In this document: positions 48,422 through 60,811 of the stretch, piece after piece
How positions within the stretch are numbered: the first letter of the stretch is position 1
Layout: each line of letters opens with the position of its first letter
DNA from: Pohlia nutans
Taxonomy: Eukaryota > Streptophyta > Bryopsida > Bryales > Mniaceae
Assembly: GCA_022496805.1 (NCBI GenBank)
Contig: CM040096.1
Location: 8,247,501 to 8,311,500, forward strand
Reading direction: 5' to 3'
Length of the DNA stretch: 64,000 bases
Made by a program: the position numbers and the translations under genes
The notes under the pieces: generated by a model
What the model was told of the DNA's origin: nothing
Seen by the model: the letters and a program-made list of their open reading frames with translations, nothing else
The model's database searches: none

Positions 48422-48928
48422 GATTAGGTGAACTCATCCCGTTGAACAAATTTTTGTTTATTTGAACAAATTTTCATTCACTTTCAATGATATGAACGAC
48501 AATATTTTTGAAAAATAACTATAAGTTTGTCCTCTCGTGAATATCAAGGCTCACAATGATGATGACTCTAGTGTATCCTATGTCATAATCACTTTGGACA
48601 TAAATTAATTAGTACATTTTGTGAAGGAAAATGCCACATGTCATCTTGTGATTAGTTTATGGATGACATGGACCTCTCAAAATCTAATATGAAAATTCCA
48701 TATAGTGTTGGATTTGTACGATCCGTAGTGAAAAGATGAATTATAACATTCAATAGTCTTCACTGGCTCTGCCTTGCTCTTGAGGAGAATGTGCAGCATA
48801 TTGTGCATTATCATCCAAGAACAATCAGTAGCTACCCATGTTTTCTCACAGATGGAGGTTTTGGAAAACTAGAAGGGAAGGTAACCATGCATGGGCTTTG
48901 CTGGCACATCCCCACATGTCCTTCACTT

Positions 48929-49516
48929 TTAACCCCTAAACGTCACAGCGTCCAGAAAGTAGACGACTAACAGATTCAAACCCTTCTCACGTTCTCATCA
49001 ATGCTTGGATGAAATTCGTCCAAATTTTTGGAGATTCTTCACCAAGTTGTTGTCTTATCTAACGGTTGGATTTAGTCATACTTGATTACATATTTTTCTA
49101 AAATTACAAATGTAGAAGTATGTCAAGTCGTTGACCAAGCCAAAATTGCATTGACTGTAGTTCAAAAGTAGCCTTGCAAAAATGAGGTCATAGATTGAAG
49201 AAACACAAAAATTTCAAAGAATCACCACGTTTAAGAGTATCTCATTTCAAAGTCATTCCAACAAATTTTACTCAAAAAATATTAAATTTTTGTTTGTAAT
49301 CAAATTTAGAAGGAATTTTAAATTTCAAATTTCAAATTTTATAATGAAATATTGGTGATAGTATTAGTCAATCAAACCGTACGGATGGAATCTAAAATTC
49401 AAAATCTAGAACTTTCATTTGTATACCAATTCCAAAATATTCTTCTAAATAGTAGTTTATGATGATTTTTCTCAAATTGTCAATTCCAGGGACACCCTCG
49501 TACGTTTAGGGGTTAA
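48929..49516 (-). mobile_element. TTAA element family C, inverted copy
   Basis: 588 bp, begins ttaacccctaaacgtcacag and ends cgtacgtttaggggttaa; the reverse complement of 46150-46735 throughout. Confidence 0.85.
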
Positions 49517-50090
49517 CCCCTAACTGCCCAAGCAGGCGTTTTTGGCCTGATGTACAGATTTCATCCGTATTTTCTCATCCGTCATGCACTTTTTGTGGTG
49601 TGATTTTTTTACTGAATTTTTTATGGGAAGTTAACTTTATGTATGTGTGATCCGATCGAAAAGGAAATAATTTTTGAAAAAATTATGCCTCATTTTGTGT
49701 TGTAGTGTTTCACCGAAAATCTTGAAGATTTTGGTCTAAAAGTGATCATGAAAATAAAAAATTATTAAAATCAAGCATCCAAAAAATCTCCAAAAATCAC
49801 TACACCTAAAGTACTACATTATAAGCCATCACAACAAATTTCATCCACATATTGTCAATATCATATTCGTAATTGAATTACAAAGTAATTTTTTATTTTA
49901 TGTTTCAAAATTTATAAAAAAATATTAGTGATAGTAGTCATAGATCTAACTGTATAGATAGAATCTAAAATTAAAAATGTATAACTTTTATTCATACATC
50001 AAGTTCTAAATATTCATATTAATTGCATTTTATAATGCATCTTTGCAAAACTGCCTAAACTGGACATAGGTGAGGACGTTTAGGGGTTAA
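49513..50090 (+). mobile_element. TTAA element family A, sharing TTAA with family C
   Basis: 578 bp, left ttaacccctaactgcccaag, right gaggacgtttaggggttaa. Complete and well preserved. Confidence 0.85.
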
Positions 50091-51248
50091 AGAGAGCAAC
50101 ATCATAAGTAATAATACTTTAACCCAAGAATGTTATGATGCATGTCTAACCAATAGAAAATGGGCAACCTGAATAATTTTTTTTCTTGAACACTGCGCCA
50201 TTTCAATTGTCCTTCCATTGACAGTGGTTTATGACCTTCTTGCTTCCTTCCCCACCCTCCCCACTCTCTGAAAAATAAAAAATAAAGTGTTACACTTAAT
50301 GCACTACATGGATGGAATCCACATGATGCACTATAAATCACACGATGGATGAAAAGGCAGAGTGGCTGAATGCTACTGAATGTTATGGTTGATTATACAG
50401 ACAAGTCAGGTAGGTCTAAAAAGACATACGGATACCAATGTTTCTTTTTTCTCTGGTTTCAAAAGAAGGTCATGGTCTACTATTGATCGCCCACTTTTTT
50501 ATTTACCCAACACAAATAGTGAGACACCTTCCCTCTCAATTGCCCACTTTTTATTTATTTATCCGACACAAGTAAAGACCTTCTGTACTGCAGGTTTATG
50601 GCACACTTTTGATAGAAAACTGAAAGGACTGTTAGAGGCTGGACCTCCCTCCCTTTTTCTTATGGGGAAAAACTATGAAAGATGCTTTCGGAGGTGTCCG
50701 AAATTCTGAATGACATAGTTGACGGTTAAACTAGTTTTTCATGAGTTTGAAGACCACCAAGCTCTTACACATTTAATAATGAGAGGATACTAAGCTCTTT
50801 CACATCTTATAATTATTCAAAGTGAACAAATAAGAGTATATTAAAGCAAAACACAAGGTATCTTATTCAAATGCAATTTCTCTTTTAGAATAACTCTAAT
50901 TGCTGAAAACTCTAATCGTTCAATATTTTTGCCGGCAATACTAGTAGAAACACCGCTCTCGTAGATTAGCAGAAGACCTAAAAGAAGACCCCACATGACA
51001 AACTAGACAAGTTCTGGGCTGGTTTGGGTATGCTTTAGTAGTTTGCATTGTCGATGTTTCTACTAGAACAAATTCCTGCAAATTTTTCATTTTCTTTGTA
51101 GAAAAACAAACATGCTCTCATGGACACACTTTGAGGAAGTTAGTGACCAAAACACACTTGGATACCTTTTGTTTATTAGACAGTTTGCACATGCAAGGAG
51201 TCCACCATAACATTCTTGAGCTGCTTTGGCTTGCATGTCAAACTTACA
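50091..51248. other. No gene seen
   Basis: Open frames at 50102-50341 (-) and 50380-50709 (+) show no known domain or splice support. A direct repeat of cccactttttnatttatt occurs near 50491-50560. Confidence 0.4.
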
Positions 51249-51375
51249 CTAGTAAAATAGAGATATTTGGGCACCAATGAATAGTATTAGAGCGTGGTAC
51301 CTACCAAGCTATTGTCACTACTGGTCTTTGTCACCATGCTCTGGTACTATTCCTTGGTGCCAAAATACCACCCAA
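51249..51375. mobile_element. Family K element, CACTAGTA left end
   Basis: Starts CACTAGTAAAATAGAG, then gggcaccaatgaatagtatt; inner inverted partner ggtactattccttggtgcc. The right end is decayed. Confidence 0.5.
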
Positions 51376-51670
51376 AAGATTACAAAAAGTAAAATTTTCC
51401 ACATGTTTTACATGAATAAAAGAGTTAGTACTTTTTTTACATGTAGATGCATTAGAACTATGTGAATTAGGCATGTAATATGTGTGGAAATCACTTAACA
51501 TTTAATTTTTTAATTTTTTGAAGTAATCTTTTTGAGTATATGCTTAGGAAAATCTCTTCAATTTAATTTAAAAAAATTAATGCTTGATGATTGTTACACG
51601 TATTACGTGCCTAATTTATGTTGTTTCAATGCTTTTTTCAAGTAAAAAAGCACTAACCCTTTCTATCTAT

Positions 51671-52542
51671 GTACAATGGCCTCCAATAAGTCTTGCAACC
51701 TCACTTTCAAACCTCTCACTAAAACATTTATCACACTCACTACGACGGTTCGCTGACCATGAAATTTTGCATGTATCACCGCCTGGACATAAAGCATTTT
51801 TGGGCCAAATTTGGTACCTTGAAAATGTGCGGTTTATAAAATAATGCCAATTTGTCAACTTTTAAGCCTTTGTTTTAAAAAAATCATATATGATACCCAA
51901 TAGCTACCAAGGATCCAAATTTTTGGTAGAAAGTAGAAGTCACGATAAGGAACAATATAGTGTTATAAAAGATAATGGTATTCCTAGGTGTTTTTGTGTC
52001 CACATGCAATTCAATTTTTTTTAAAGAAGGCTAAATTTTAGTTTAATTATATAATAAAGTAATTTTCTACTTTTGTCACTTTTTTTGTAACACCATGTTG
52101 TCATAGTAAGGAATAACATGGTGTCATAAAAAGATGAGAAAAAAAGGTCAATTACTTTATTCTGTAATCAAACAAAAATTTGGTATTATTTTTAAAATTT
52201 TGAATTGCACGTGGACACAAAAATACCTAGGAATACCATTATTTTTTATAACACCATATTGTTCCTCATTGCGACTTCTACCTTCTACCAAAAATTTGGA
52301 TCCTTGGTAGCTATTGGGTACCATATATGATTTTTTTTAACAGAGGCCCAAAAGTTAGCAAATTAGCATTATTTCATGAACCGCGCATTTTTAAGGTACC
52401 AAATTTGGCCCAAAAATGCTTTATGTTCAAACGGTGGTACATGCAGAATTTCATGGTCAGCGAACCGTCGTAGTGAGTGTGATAAATGTTTTAGTGTGAA
52501 GTTTGAAAGTGGGGTTGCAAGACTTATTGGAGGCCATTGTAC
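51671..52542. mobile_element. 872-bp fold-back element
   Basis: Two arms of about 400 bp are reverse complements with scattered mismatches, from GTACAATGGCCTCCAATAAG at the left to its exact complement at the right. The centre, near 52085-52125, is a smaller palindrome on aacaccatgttg. The matching protein-like frames on opposite strands of the two arms are a result of this symmetry. An unexplained high-GC segment (actacgacggttcgctgacc) is kept in both arms. Confidence 0.8.
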
Positions 52543-52840
52543 AAAATGTAAAAATCCATTATTTTTTGTAACCTTCCAAATTTGAGGTGTGGTCTTGTTT
52601 CTACAACCCCTTTTGTACAAGAAAAATCTTGAATTGAAGACTTGCAATGCTAACATAGAGGCACCGTTGCTACTATTGAAAAATGATGCTTCTATAGTGC
52701 TACTGTAGAAAAGGGACCAACTTCCAATTCGAGCCAAGTTGAGTGAGCTCTTGGAATGAAACAAGACATGGCCTGCTCAAGTGTAACAACTAAATAATTT
52801 ATTGGCACTTGAATTCAAATGAAGATTTGCATGCAGTAAA

Positions 52841-53696
52841 CACTAGAACAAAAATGGGATTCTGTGACTGAAAAATATGACTGGATTTTTAGTTGTAAAA
52901 TACCTTAATTGTCCACATTAACAAGTTTTACAATTGTTAATTGGATTTATTTATTTATTTTCTTTGTTTGTTTGTTTCTTTCTCCGTAGTAGACTTTGGA
53001 AATTTTTAGCGGTGTTAAAAAAATAAAATATAATTTTTTTCTTTGGTAGTAGATCATGCAAGCTTTTTGTATATTTAATTTTTTTCAATTTAATTTATTT
53101 ATTTTGGACAAAATTGTGATGGCTTGGAGAAGGTTTTTTTTTATTTTAATTTTTAAAAAAAAATTTCCGGCGATTTTTAGCTTCGAGCAGCTGCTTAGCA
53201 GCTAGCTAGGAGCTGTTTTCTTCTTCGAAGCAGACTTTGGACATTTTAGCCTTTTTTATAACCTACATCGTAGCAATGAAAATAACTTGTTAATGTGGAC
53301 AATTAAGGTAATACATTACATATTTTGATTCATTTTGGTGTACAATATAATATAGAAAAAAAAGGTTCTCTAAAGAATGAAAGGAAGATATCAACATTAG
53401 TTGTACCTATAGTCGTACCCATAACTACAAGAATAATGCTTACACCAAAGACCGTATTTGTACTAGTATTGATGACCAGTTCATACGAGGCAGTTGTTTT
53501 GCTAATTGCAGCAATCGTATTGCAAACTGCAGCAATCGTATGGCCGACTGCACTAGTTGTAGGAGCAATTCTTGTCAATATTTGCAATTAACGATGAAGA
53601 AAAATCAATTTAAATCAATTTAAAAGAATTTCCTAACTAGTTGTAGTCGACTAGTCATATAACAACCAGTCATAGAATTCCACTATTCTTCTAGTG
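52841..53696. mobile_element. Non-autonomous CACTA element
   Basis: 856 bp, starting CACTAGAACAAAAATGGG and ending in the complement of CACTAGAAGAATAGTGG, with AAA on both sides, the 3-bp duplication of this superfamily. A subterminal motif (atgactgg) is repeated. A second inverted pair (taccttaattgtccacatta, 52911 and about 53290) frames an inner segment. The frame at 53325-53591 is a repeat of gcagcaatcgtat, not a known protein. Confidence 0.75.
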
Positions 53697-54071
53697 AAAT
53701 CAATCCTAATGTACGAATTTTAATATGTTAATTTATTCACATTAATTCGAAATCAACATCCCATATGATTTCATCCCCAAAGATGGTAATACATGTTCAG
53801 ATGAACCTGGAAAGAATGTGTCCTGAACTCTTCATTACGCTGGTCTCAAAAAGAGACTACTTAGCCTTCTTCAAATGCACATCAGTAATGACCAACATGA
53901 CCTCCTGTCTTGTTGTCCCCAACTTGAGTTAGGCGAAGATACTACAGTACTGGAAAGAAAGAGAGTGAAAGAGAACTACGCTACTTTTTGCCAATAGTGC
54001 CGTGACCCATACTAAACTATGTACTTGAGGTTATAACTTTTTATACAACATGAATATCGAGAAAAAAGATA
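53697..54071. other. No gene seen
   Basis: No feature beyond short frames. Confidence 0.4.
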
Positions 54072-54473
54072 TTAACCCCAAAAGGATGTTGGGGTATTTT
54101 ATACGCCAGTAGTATCAGCATACAGGTGATGCTAAGGGGTGTAAAAGTGTGAATTTGGAGGGGAGATTTTTGGGGAGGTGCATATCCATGCAATGTGCAC
54201 ATGATGATTTTCAAGAGCATTTCCATCCGTCGTGGGATCATAAAACAATAATGTATTTTTCCAGTACACGACTCAAAATACATAGAAAACGCCCTTTGAG
54301 TAGCCATATCTTTTTTTTCCATGTCACATATTATTAAATGTATATTTAGTTCCCATTCCAAGCTCCATTTTTCATATTTGCAATTTCTATCAATACCATA
54401 GTCTTCGTGGTGAAATATCATATGGAAGAACACTTGCAACCCTTTTTGGCATGCAACCTTTTTTAGGGGTTAA
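54072..54473 (-). mobile_element. TTAA element family F, inverted copy
   Basis: 402 bp, begins ttaaccccaaaaggatgttg and ends caaccttttttaggggttaa. It has only one arm of the hairpin found in the 35896 copy. Confidence 0.75.
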
Positions 54474-56094
54474 AACTATATATATGTAGGAGGAACTCTA
54501 TAAACATAGTTGGTAAAAATATACATGTTGCGTAAAAATTTATTTCCCATTTAAATCAATTAGTGTAGGTGGCACTATTAGAAAAAATTAGTGTAGCAAG
54601 AAAAGTTGCTCTGACTAGAATTATATATAAACAACTACACCAATTATTGCCATTACTGTGAGACACACTAATTATTTACTCAAGGCTATAACTTTTTACA
54701 AAAGGCAAATATATTTTCACCAATGTCGTTGAAGATATTGGTACTACTAATGTAGTAGAATGACCGTAAACATATTTTGTAAAAACGTTTACTATGTAAC
54801 CATTTTAAAACAATTAGTGTGTCTCATAGTAATGGCAAGTAAGAGCAACTAGTGACAAAGAGAAATTATAACATATTGACAATAGTACTAGTGATCCCAT
54901 GACTAGTTTGTGGTATTTAGTGCAATATGCTACCACCCATGGAGAAGGTCGACTACTTTTGCTACCCAAGTATGTAGAAGTAGAAAAGGAAAGATAAAAT
55001 TATTCTTACAAAATATATTTGGAGAGTTCTTATTGGTTGCCAAGTACTTGTGAAGCCTTAATTGGTTGTTATTGATGCTACCTTCAAAGTGAATGATGTA
55101 GCAAATTGTCTACCGACTTATAAAATTTGTCAAATATTTTGCTAATGACTATTTTTACCTACAATGAACTAGTAGCACAAGAATTTTGTTTGGTAGAAAT
55201 CCGGCTAATTTTAGCCAGTTTTGGGATCACTGGGTAGAACATGTTACTGTTACCAGTAGCGCTTAAAGGGATTTTATAAAATAAATCTTACCAGGTGCAT
55301 AGAAAAGAGTATCTTTGTTTCTATAGTAGTAGAGGCCGCACTGCTTCTTCACTGCCTTTCTGTGAGTTGAGTCTTCTTCCTCCACCTGAAGCAGATGGTC
55401 ATATAAATGCGCTGCCTGGCGTTGGTGATCTACAAACACTCTCCCAGTTTCTCACCCTTGCAACTCACTCACTCACAGACTCCCCGTAACCATTAGACTC
55501 TTGCAGCTTTGCAGCCTGATGGTGTTTGTGCCGTGTCTGTGGAGTGCTATGCTTGTGGGTCACCCACACTTCACAATTGAGTTTCTCAAATTCTACATCT
55601 CTTAGTGACAGTACTAGCTCTGAAATCAAGTGACAGAGTTGCCATTAATTGCAGCTTCGTTTTAGTCTTGCTCTTCCTGGTCGATATATGCAGCTTCAAA
55701 AGGGCCGGAGTCAGAGAAGAATAACAATCCAGTTAGACTTTCTTCTGTATCTTAAGAGTCAGATATTGTTTGTTCAAAGCTCGACACAAAAACGACATGA
55801 TCCCTCTCTTAGAGAGTACTAAGTTCGTTGCTCCAGGCTCTCGGTATTTCGTGACTATTATGCTCTAGGAGTACGTACTCCTCGTGACGTTCCTGATGAT
55901 CTGCACAGGAAACCCTCCACTGTATCAGCCTGTCAGAGTCATTGCTTCAACGCCGTGTGTCAATATTTACGGCAAGGTTTACGACGGCTCATAGCTTTGG
56001 AGAAGAATCATTAGGGTTAATCGATTTTTTTTGTTTCTCAATTTCTTGAATTGGGGGCAGTGAAGTACGTATTAATTAAGTCAAGCTAGGCAGA
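54474..56094. other. SAUR upstream region
   Basis: 54474-55280 is AT-rich with no gene. From 55280 the composition turns more balanced, with a TATA-like atataaat at 55401. A promoter for the SAUR gene probably lies here, but the start of transcription cannot be fixed; no clear TGTCTC auxin element was noticed. Confidence 0.4.
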
Positions 56095-56400
56095 ATGGTG
56101 TCTGGGAGAAAGATAGGGAAATTGGTGCAGAAGTATTACATGCGAGTGGAGCCTCACTGGGATGATGAATCGGATGCGCCAGCCGATGTGCCGGAAGGAT
56201 GCCTGGCTGTGTACGTTGGCCCGGAGAAGCGGCGGTTCGTCATCCAGACGGGGTTCCTGTACAAGCGTGCGTTCCGTGAGCTCCTGCGCAAGAGTGAAGA
56301 GGAGTATGGGTTTGAAACTGCAGGTGGCTTGCGGATTGCCTGCGAGGCGGGGCTCTTCGAGAAGTTGCTGTGGCAGCTGGAGACTACTGGGGGCAATTAA
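56095..56400 (+). CDS. SAUR family protein (small auxin-up RNA)
   Basis: An intronless 101-residue protein, a usual length and gene structure for the SAUR family. Residues 30-95 form the SAUR domain: VPEGCLAVYVGPEKRRFVIQ, then FLYKRAFRELLRKSEEEYGF and a hydrophobic C-terminal helix (LFEKLLWQLE). In SAURs of flowering plants the domain binds and inhibits PP2C.D phosphatases, which keeps the plasma-membrane proton pump active and promotes cell expansion; that this one does so is inference. The ATG lies in cagaATGGTG, and there is no longer in-frame start supported. The coding part is strikingly richer in GC than its flanks, especially at third positions. No second SAUR is seen in the window, although these genes often occur in clusters. 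Confidence 0.9.
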   Translation: MVSGRKIGKLVQKYYMRVEPHWDDESDAPADVPEGCLAVYVGPEKRRFVIQTGFLYKRAFRELLRKSEEEYGFETAGGLRIACEAGLFEKLLWQLETTGGN

Positions 56401-57740
56401 TTAATTAATGATGGGCACCCATGATTGATCGATCAGTAGTAATTAAGAGTGCTGATTAATCTCCTCTTCCTTTCGATTCTCACTGACACCTGCAGCCTGA
56501 TTCTAAGCCTGAAAGTATTCTTCACCTCTTGTAGAGACTGGAAATCTCCTTCTTTCCAAGGAGCTCAAGTTATCGAACACCCCCGCGTAATTGACAAGGA
56601 TTCCAAGGTCTTTTTCATTGCTGGATTTTGATCATAACATTTCAATTATGACAAACTTTCTCCGTAGAATATGTTAAAATTCAGAGCCATAGGAGAAATA
56701 TATAAATATATATATCCTTTTCCTGGGATTTCAACTGAAAAAATATAATTGAAGTTGCTGTGGACTGGGTCGTGGACTGGGTCCCAAGAGGTTTGATTTT
56801 GTGGGGAGACAATAGAGAGGCTGCTAGGTCTGAATGTTGGGAAGAGTTGTAATGTATCTATATACGATCAAGCATGGCTTTATGCCGGCCGATCGAGAGA
56901 CAGACACGAGCTGAACAACAAAACTTGGAATTATGCCACTTTTGTACAGTAATACAAATAATTGGAACATGAGTACGTTACATTTTCTGCGTCCACTCAA
57001 ATCTGCAATGAATGAATTGTTTTTTTAGCTTACCTCTCTCTGGGTACCATCGAAATGTGGGCTACCAGCACAGCCAATTGATTCCATTAGTTACCCTTTC
57101 CAGACGTTACATCTGTTGCCTAGCCTGCATTCCAAAGGCCAAACATATATATAAATAGTGTGGCGCTATAAAACATGAGGTACCCACAGTAGAACGAACT
57201 CTTGCATTGCTAAAGTAGAACATAATTTACAGAAAAAAAAGGGGCTGTTGCAAGTACAGTGGTGCCTCCTTAGAATATGCTGACCATTTGGACTGGACTT
57301 AATCAAGTTTCATCAAACATTCACTCAACTAGATCGATTCGTTCTCTCAACAGTTACATGCTGCCGAATATATCGACAATTGATTTCTACATTGTTTTTG
57401 ATGGTGTACATTGAGGCATATATATATGCCTTTTCAAACTCTGAGATTTGTTAGTAGTGCCACCATTAGCAATTTGTCTGATCTAAGAGACAGAACTCCG
57501 GTCCCTACATTGGAGGCAGTTATGAATCAAGAGCCTATTTCTTCAAGACCCCCACATCAAAGGAGATGAATTTTTCTGTGTGTGATTTCTGCGTGCATTA
57601 ATGCAAATGGGTTTGCCATTGGGATTGACGGGGTCTACATAACCACAAAATAGGGAACAAGTTTACATGTGTAAAGCACTCGGAAGGTTTGCCTCAATAC
57701 AAAATGGTAGAATAAATTTCCTTGTTGCTTTATGAAGTAA
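56401..57740. other. SAUR 3' flank, no further gene
   Basis: No coding or repeat feature recognised, apart from ttaattaatta directly after the stop codon. Confidence 0.4.
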
Positions 57741-57843
57741 AAAGCCCTCACCCTTGCGAATATCACGCAGGGAAAACCCTTGACCTTGGGCAAGCCCTCG
57801 CTCTTGGGGTTTCCCTACGCGGTATTCCCTCGGGTGAGGGTTT
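57741..57843. mobile_element. 103-bp GC-rich hairpin
   Basis: Inverted arms of about 36 bp, AAGCCCTCACCCTTGCGAAT and, in reverse complement, AAACCCTCACCCGAGGGAAT, followed by a(c/t)c(a/g)cg(c/t)agggaaa. The arms also match a direct repeat (aagccctcgctcttgg). Confidence 0.65.
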
Positions 57844-58641
57844 CCTACTATACATAAAATACTCATACACTTATTAGCACGTGCTGTAAGCATGATTTGG
57901 TTAAATGTCTATGACCACAGACTAATCTTTGAATAAAAATGGGTTTAATTGCATACGGCAACCTATGGTGGTTTACAACCTCCCACTTATAAGAAATTCA
58001 TAAAAATTTGATCTCCACACAAATGACTTGTGCAAAAAGATCTCTCCACAGCTCTATAGTGATCTCCTAAAAAAATACATATTTTAAATTCTTAAAGCGA
58101 CGCAAATAGTATCCTCTGTATTTTATACACTCATGTTCCACCTGAGTTTACAAAATGGTGATCACCATCCCTGATATTCGACATAAGAAGCTTGCAAGGA
58201 TGTTCAAACTCGTCCAAGGCTAAATGAACGGTGTACAGGCTGTACAGTACAAGGTAACAATGGAAATAATGGCAAAATGACCAAGTAAAAAGAAATACAA
58301 TGAGAAAAGAATAAAGGAAAAGTTTCCAAATAACTTTAATTGTAATTTTTACTTGTGAAAGTATTAAGTTATGAGATGTAATACAAGTACTAGGTTGACA
58401 CAAATGAGTGTGCACAGCAATCCATTCTACATCCATAGCGTACTTCACGAAATCAGGACCAGGTGTGGTAGCTTCCTAAGCAATACAGCTACAACCCGTA
58501 ATGCATTTTCCTATGCACACAATCTTTGTAATGTATTCCAAATCTTTGTAGAGAACTCCTCATCTCTTTTTATCCTCAACTCTCCATAGTGTACTCCTCA
58601 AAATAAGACTACTAATTTGTGACATGTGTCGTAGGCTATGC
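57844..58641. other. No gene seen
   Basis: AT-rich DNA; the frame at 58131-58448 (-) has no recognised domain. Confidence 0.4.
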
Positions 58642-58771
58642 TACATAGAGTACTCCATGGACTCGCCACGTCATGTAGTGGGTGCATGCTACCACCTTGT
58701 CACTTCGCAACTCAGAGATAGCATGCACCCACTACATGCCGTAGCAGAGCCCATGGAGTACTCTATTTAGT
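58642..58771. mobile_element. 130-bp hairpin element
   Basis: Arms of about 50 nt: ATAGAGTACTCCATGGACTC then gtagtgggtgcatgcta, with the complement at the right. No clear target duplication. Confidence 0.7.
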
Positions 58772-59439
58772 ACAAACCATCTATGATAACTACAGGCATT
58801 ACCCAAATCGGCCATACAGAAAAGTGACATTGAATGTTTCTATCCAACGAGATATCGACCACTATTTACGTTGTTCTGTTTTCATATACACAATTTGTGC
58901 ATCCTTTTTCACTGTCCATTATAGCAATTTTTACCTTATATACAAGCCAACATGTAACTCATTGTGATCCAGAACTAAGCTACACATGGAGCTGCAATAA
59001 TTGTGAGAGTCCAATTGAATTGAACAACTTACTTGGAAACGAGAGATTACTTGCGAGGCTCTCCCACCACTGTCACTATTCACCACACTTATCCCCAAAA
59101 GCAGTGAAATCCTCACAAAGCTCAATTCGTGCACAAACAAACAACAAACAAAAAACCAAATTTAAAAAAAATTAATTTTTTTAAAAAAAAAAAACCTCAC
59201 GAACGCCATATTGATAGCCATGAATCTCAGAAGCCATAGGGAGACCTCCCCATGAATCATGGCATGGAGAAGATTCTCCTTAAGATGCTGTCTGAACGAT
59301 TCTCCAAACGCTCAAATCCCTCTCCATGAATCAGGACAAAGATTCTGTGTCAGAAACAGTCTAATTTTACAGCAGAGGTATAATTCATGCAAACTAGGGT
59401 GATGCTCAAAAGTTTCAACTCTACGTGAATGCTGAGTGT

Positions 59440-59925
59440 AGTAAGGGTTTAGGGTTTTAAGGTTCTAGGGTTTAGGGTGTAATCACAAAATTTGTGCAGG
59501 TTTTGACAGGTTTAGCTCGAGAAAGCAAGGATGCGTTTGAGGGTATGTTATCACATGATTTGATCGATGTCGAGTTCATAACCGTAACCCTAACCTTCAT
59601 AAAAATGGCTTGATTCTGTGGAGCTCTTGATTCGTAATCTTGGTAGAGTAACAGAACTCATCTGCAACGGGCTAGAGTAGTTTGAGACGTGTGTGTGCAG
59701 GATGTGGAGTGATCATGGTGATGCACTGGATATGGACGAAGAATTGAAACACCAGTTTCTCCCCAAAACCCTAAACCCTAAACCCGGTTTGAGAGAATCG
59801 CTAAAAAGCCAAGCACCTCGAAATCAATCCGTGAAGTGCACCCTAACTATCACACTGAAACGGACTTGGCAAACGCGCGTACATTTGAAAAACCAATTAG
59901 GGTTTGAGGATCACTGCAGTTAATT
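59440..59925 (+). other. Exon-like fragments with telo-boxes
   Basis: A telo-box cluster (gggtttagggttttaagg, ctagggtttaggg) at 59446-59478 is followed by an acceptor (ttgtgcag), the frame VLTGLARESKDAFEG and a donor (gtatgt). A second acceptor (gtgtgcag, 59700) leads to MWSDHGDALDMDEELKHQF, then another telo-box (59765-59783). The pieces look like exons of a gene, but I do not recognise it and cannot extend it. 58772-59439 has no feature. Confidence 0.3.
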
Positions 59926-60811
59926 AGGTTCACCTACTACCTCTACATCTGCTTCTAGAACCATCGATAATCAGCCCCTTCTGCATTATTGTTGACCGGG
60001 TAATCAGCCGATTGAATGCACAGGGCTCTCTCATACACTTGCTGGCTCAAGTTAAATTTGCAGTGACTGCACTCTAACGTTTAGATGACTGCCTGTTCCG
60101 AGGGTAGAAAGCGAAATGGCTACATGCATGCAGATGCATTATTCGTACAATTGTGCATCACTAGTGGCATTGTGGTTTGGACTGTCTGTTGGTAGGGAAG
60201 AGTGGTAATTCGATCATTTGGTTGTAGTTGTTTATTTGAGCATTGTTGATCATTTGATCATTTGGTTGTGATTGTGGGGAGATGCGATGGCGGAGGTGGT
60301 AGTGCGCGCGCGCGGCGTTGAATTGGTGATGGCGTTGGTTCTTGGGTTGGGGATCCAGGAGGGTGTGGCAATTGATTGCATGGAAAAAAGCAGATCGAAC
60401 TGTCAAGACCGTGCAAGAAGAGTGCCGTGAATGATTTGTTCTCAGTGGAGAAGTTCGAGGGGATGCTCAAGCACTGGAACGACCGAGTGTCGCAAGCGCA
60501 GGGCTTAACTTTTGGAGTTACGGTAGCTTCCTCTCTTTAATTCCAAGCTGTTCGAGAATGCTGGCTTCGGTGCCGTGGGTGGCGATCGATGATGTGCAGA
60601 TCGAAGCGGGAGCTTGCTGCATTCAATTCTTCGCGCATGTCGTTCATGCAACGTCGTGTACGTTACTTGCCTCTGGACACCATATTGAAGAATAGAATTC
60701 AAATCTTATTGTTCCTACGATTCTTGCATCCAATTTTTTTTATGCATCGATCGAATGATCGACGTTCAGCATTTCGGGAACCATCTGTTTGTCGTGACAC
60801 GCGGGTGGAAA

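Larger units (their letters stand above)
46973..48928. other. No gene; small element pieces
   Basis: Holds family K pieces (47690-47790, 48340-48421), a family X copy and a lone X end near 48745. No coding evidence. Confidence 0.4.

Noticed and set aside
2253..50090. CCCCTAAA motifs taken as telomeric DNA
   Set aside because: They occur singly, in inverted pairs, always next to TTAA and followed by non-telomeric sequence. True telomere-like runs here are only two or three units near genes.
52369..52764. 131-residue frame on the minus strand, similar to 51584-51844 on the plus strand
   Set aside because: The similarity comes from the two arms of a hairpin, not from two homologous genes.
53325..53591. 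88-residue hydrophobic frame resembling a membrane protein
   Set aside because: It lies inside a CACTA element and is made of repeated gcagcaatcgtat; the opposite strand is open as well.
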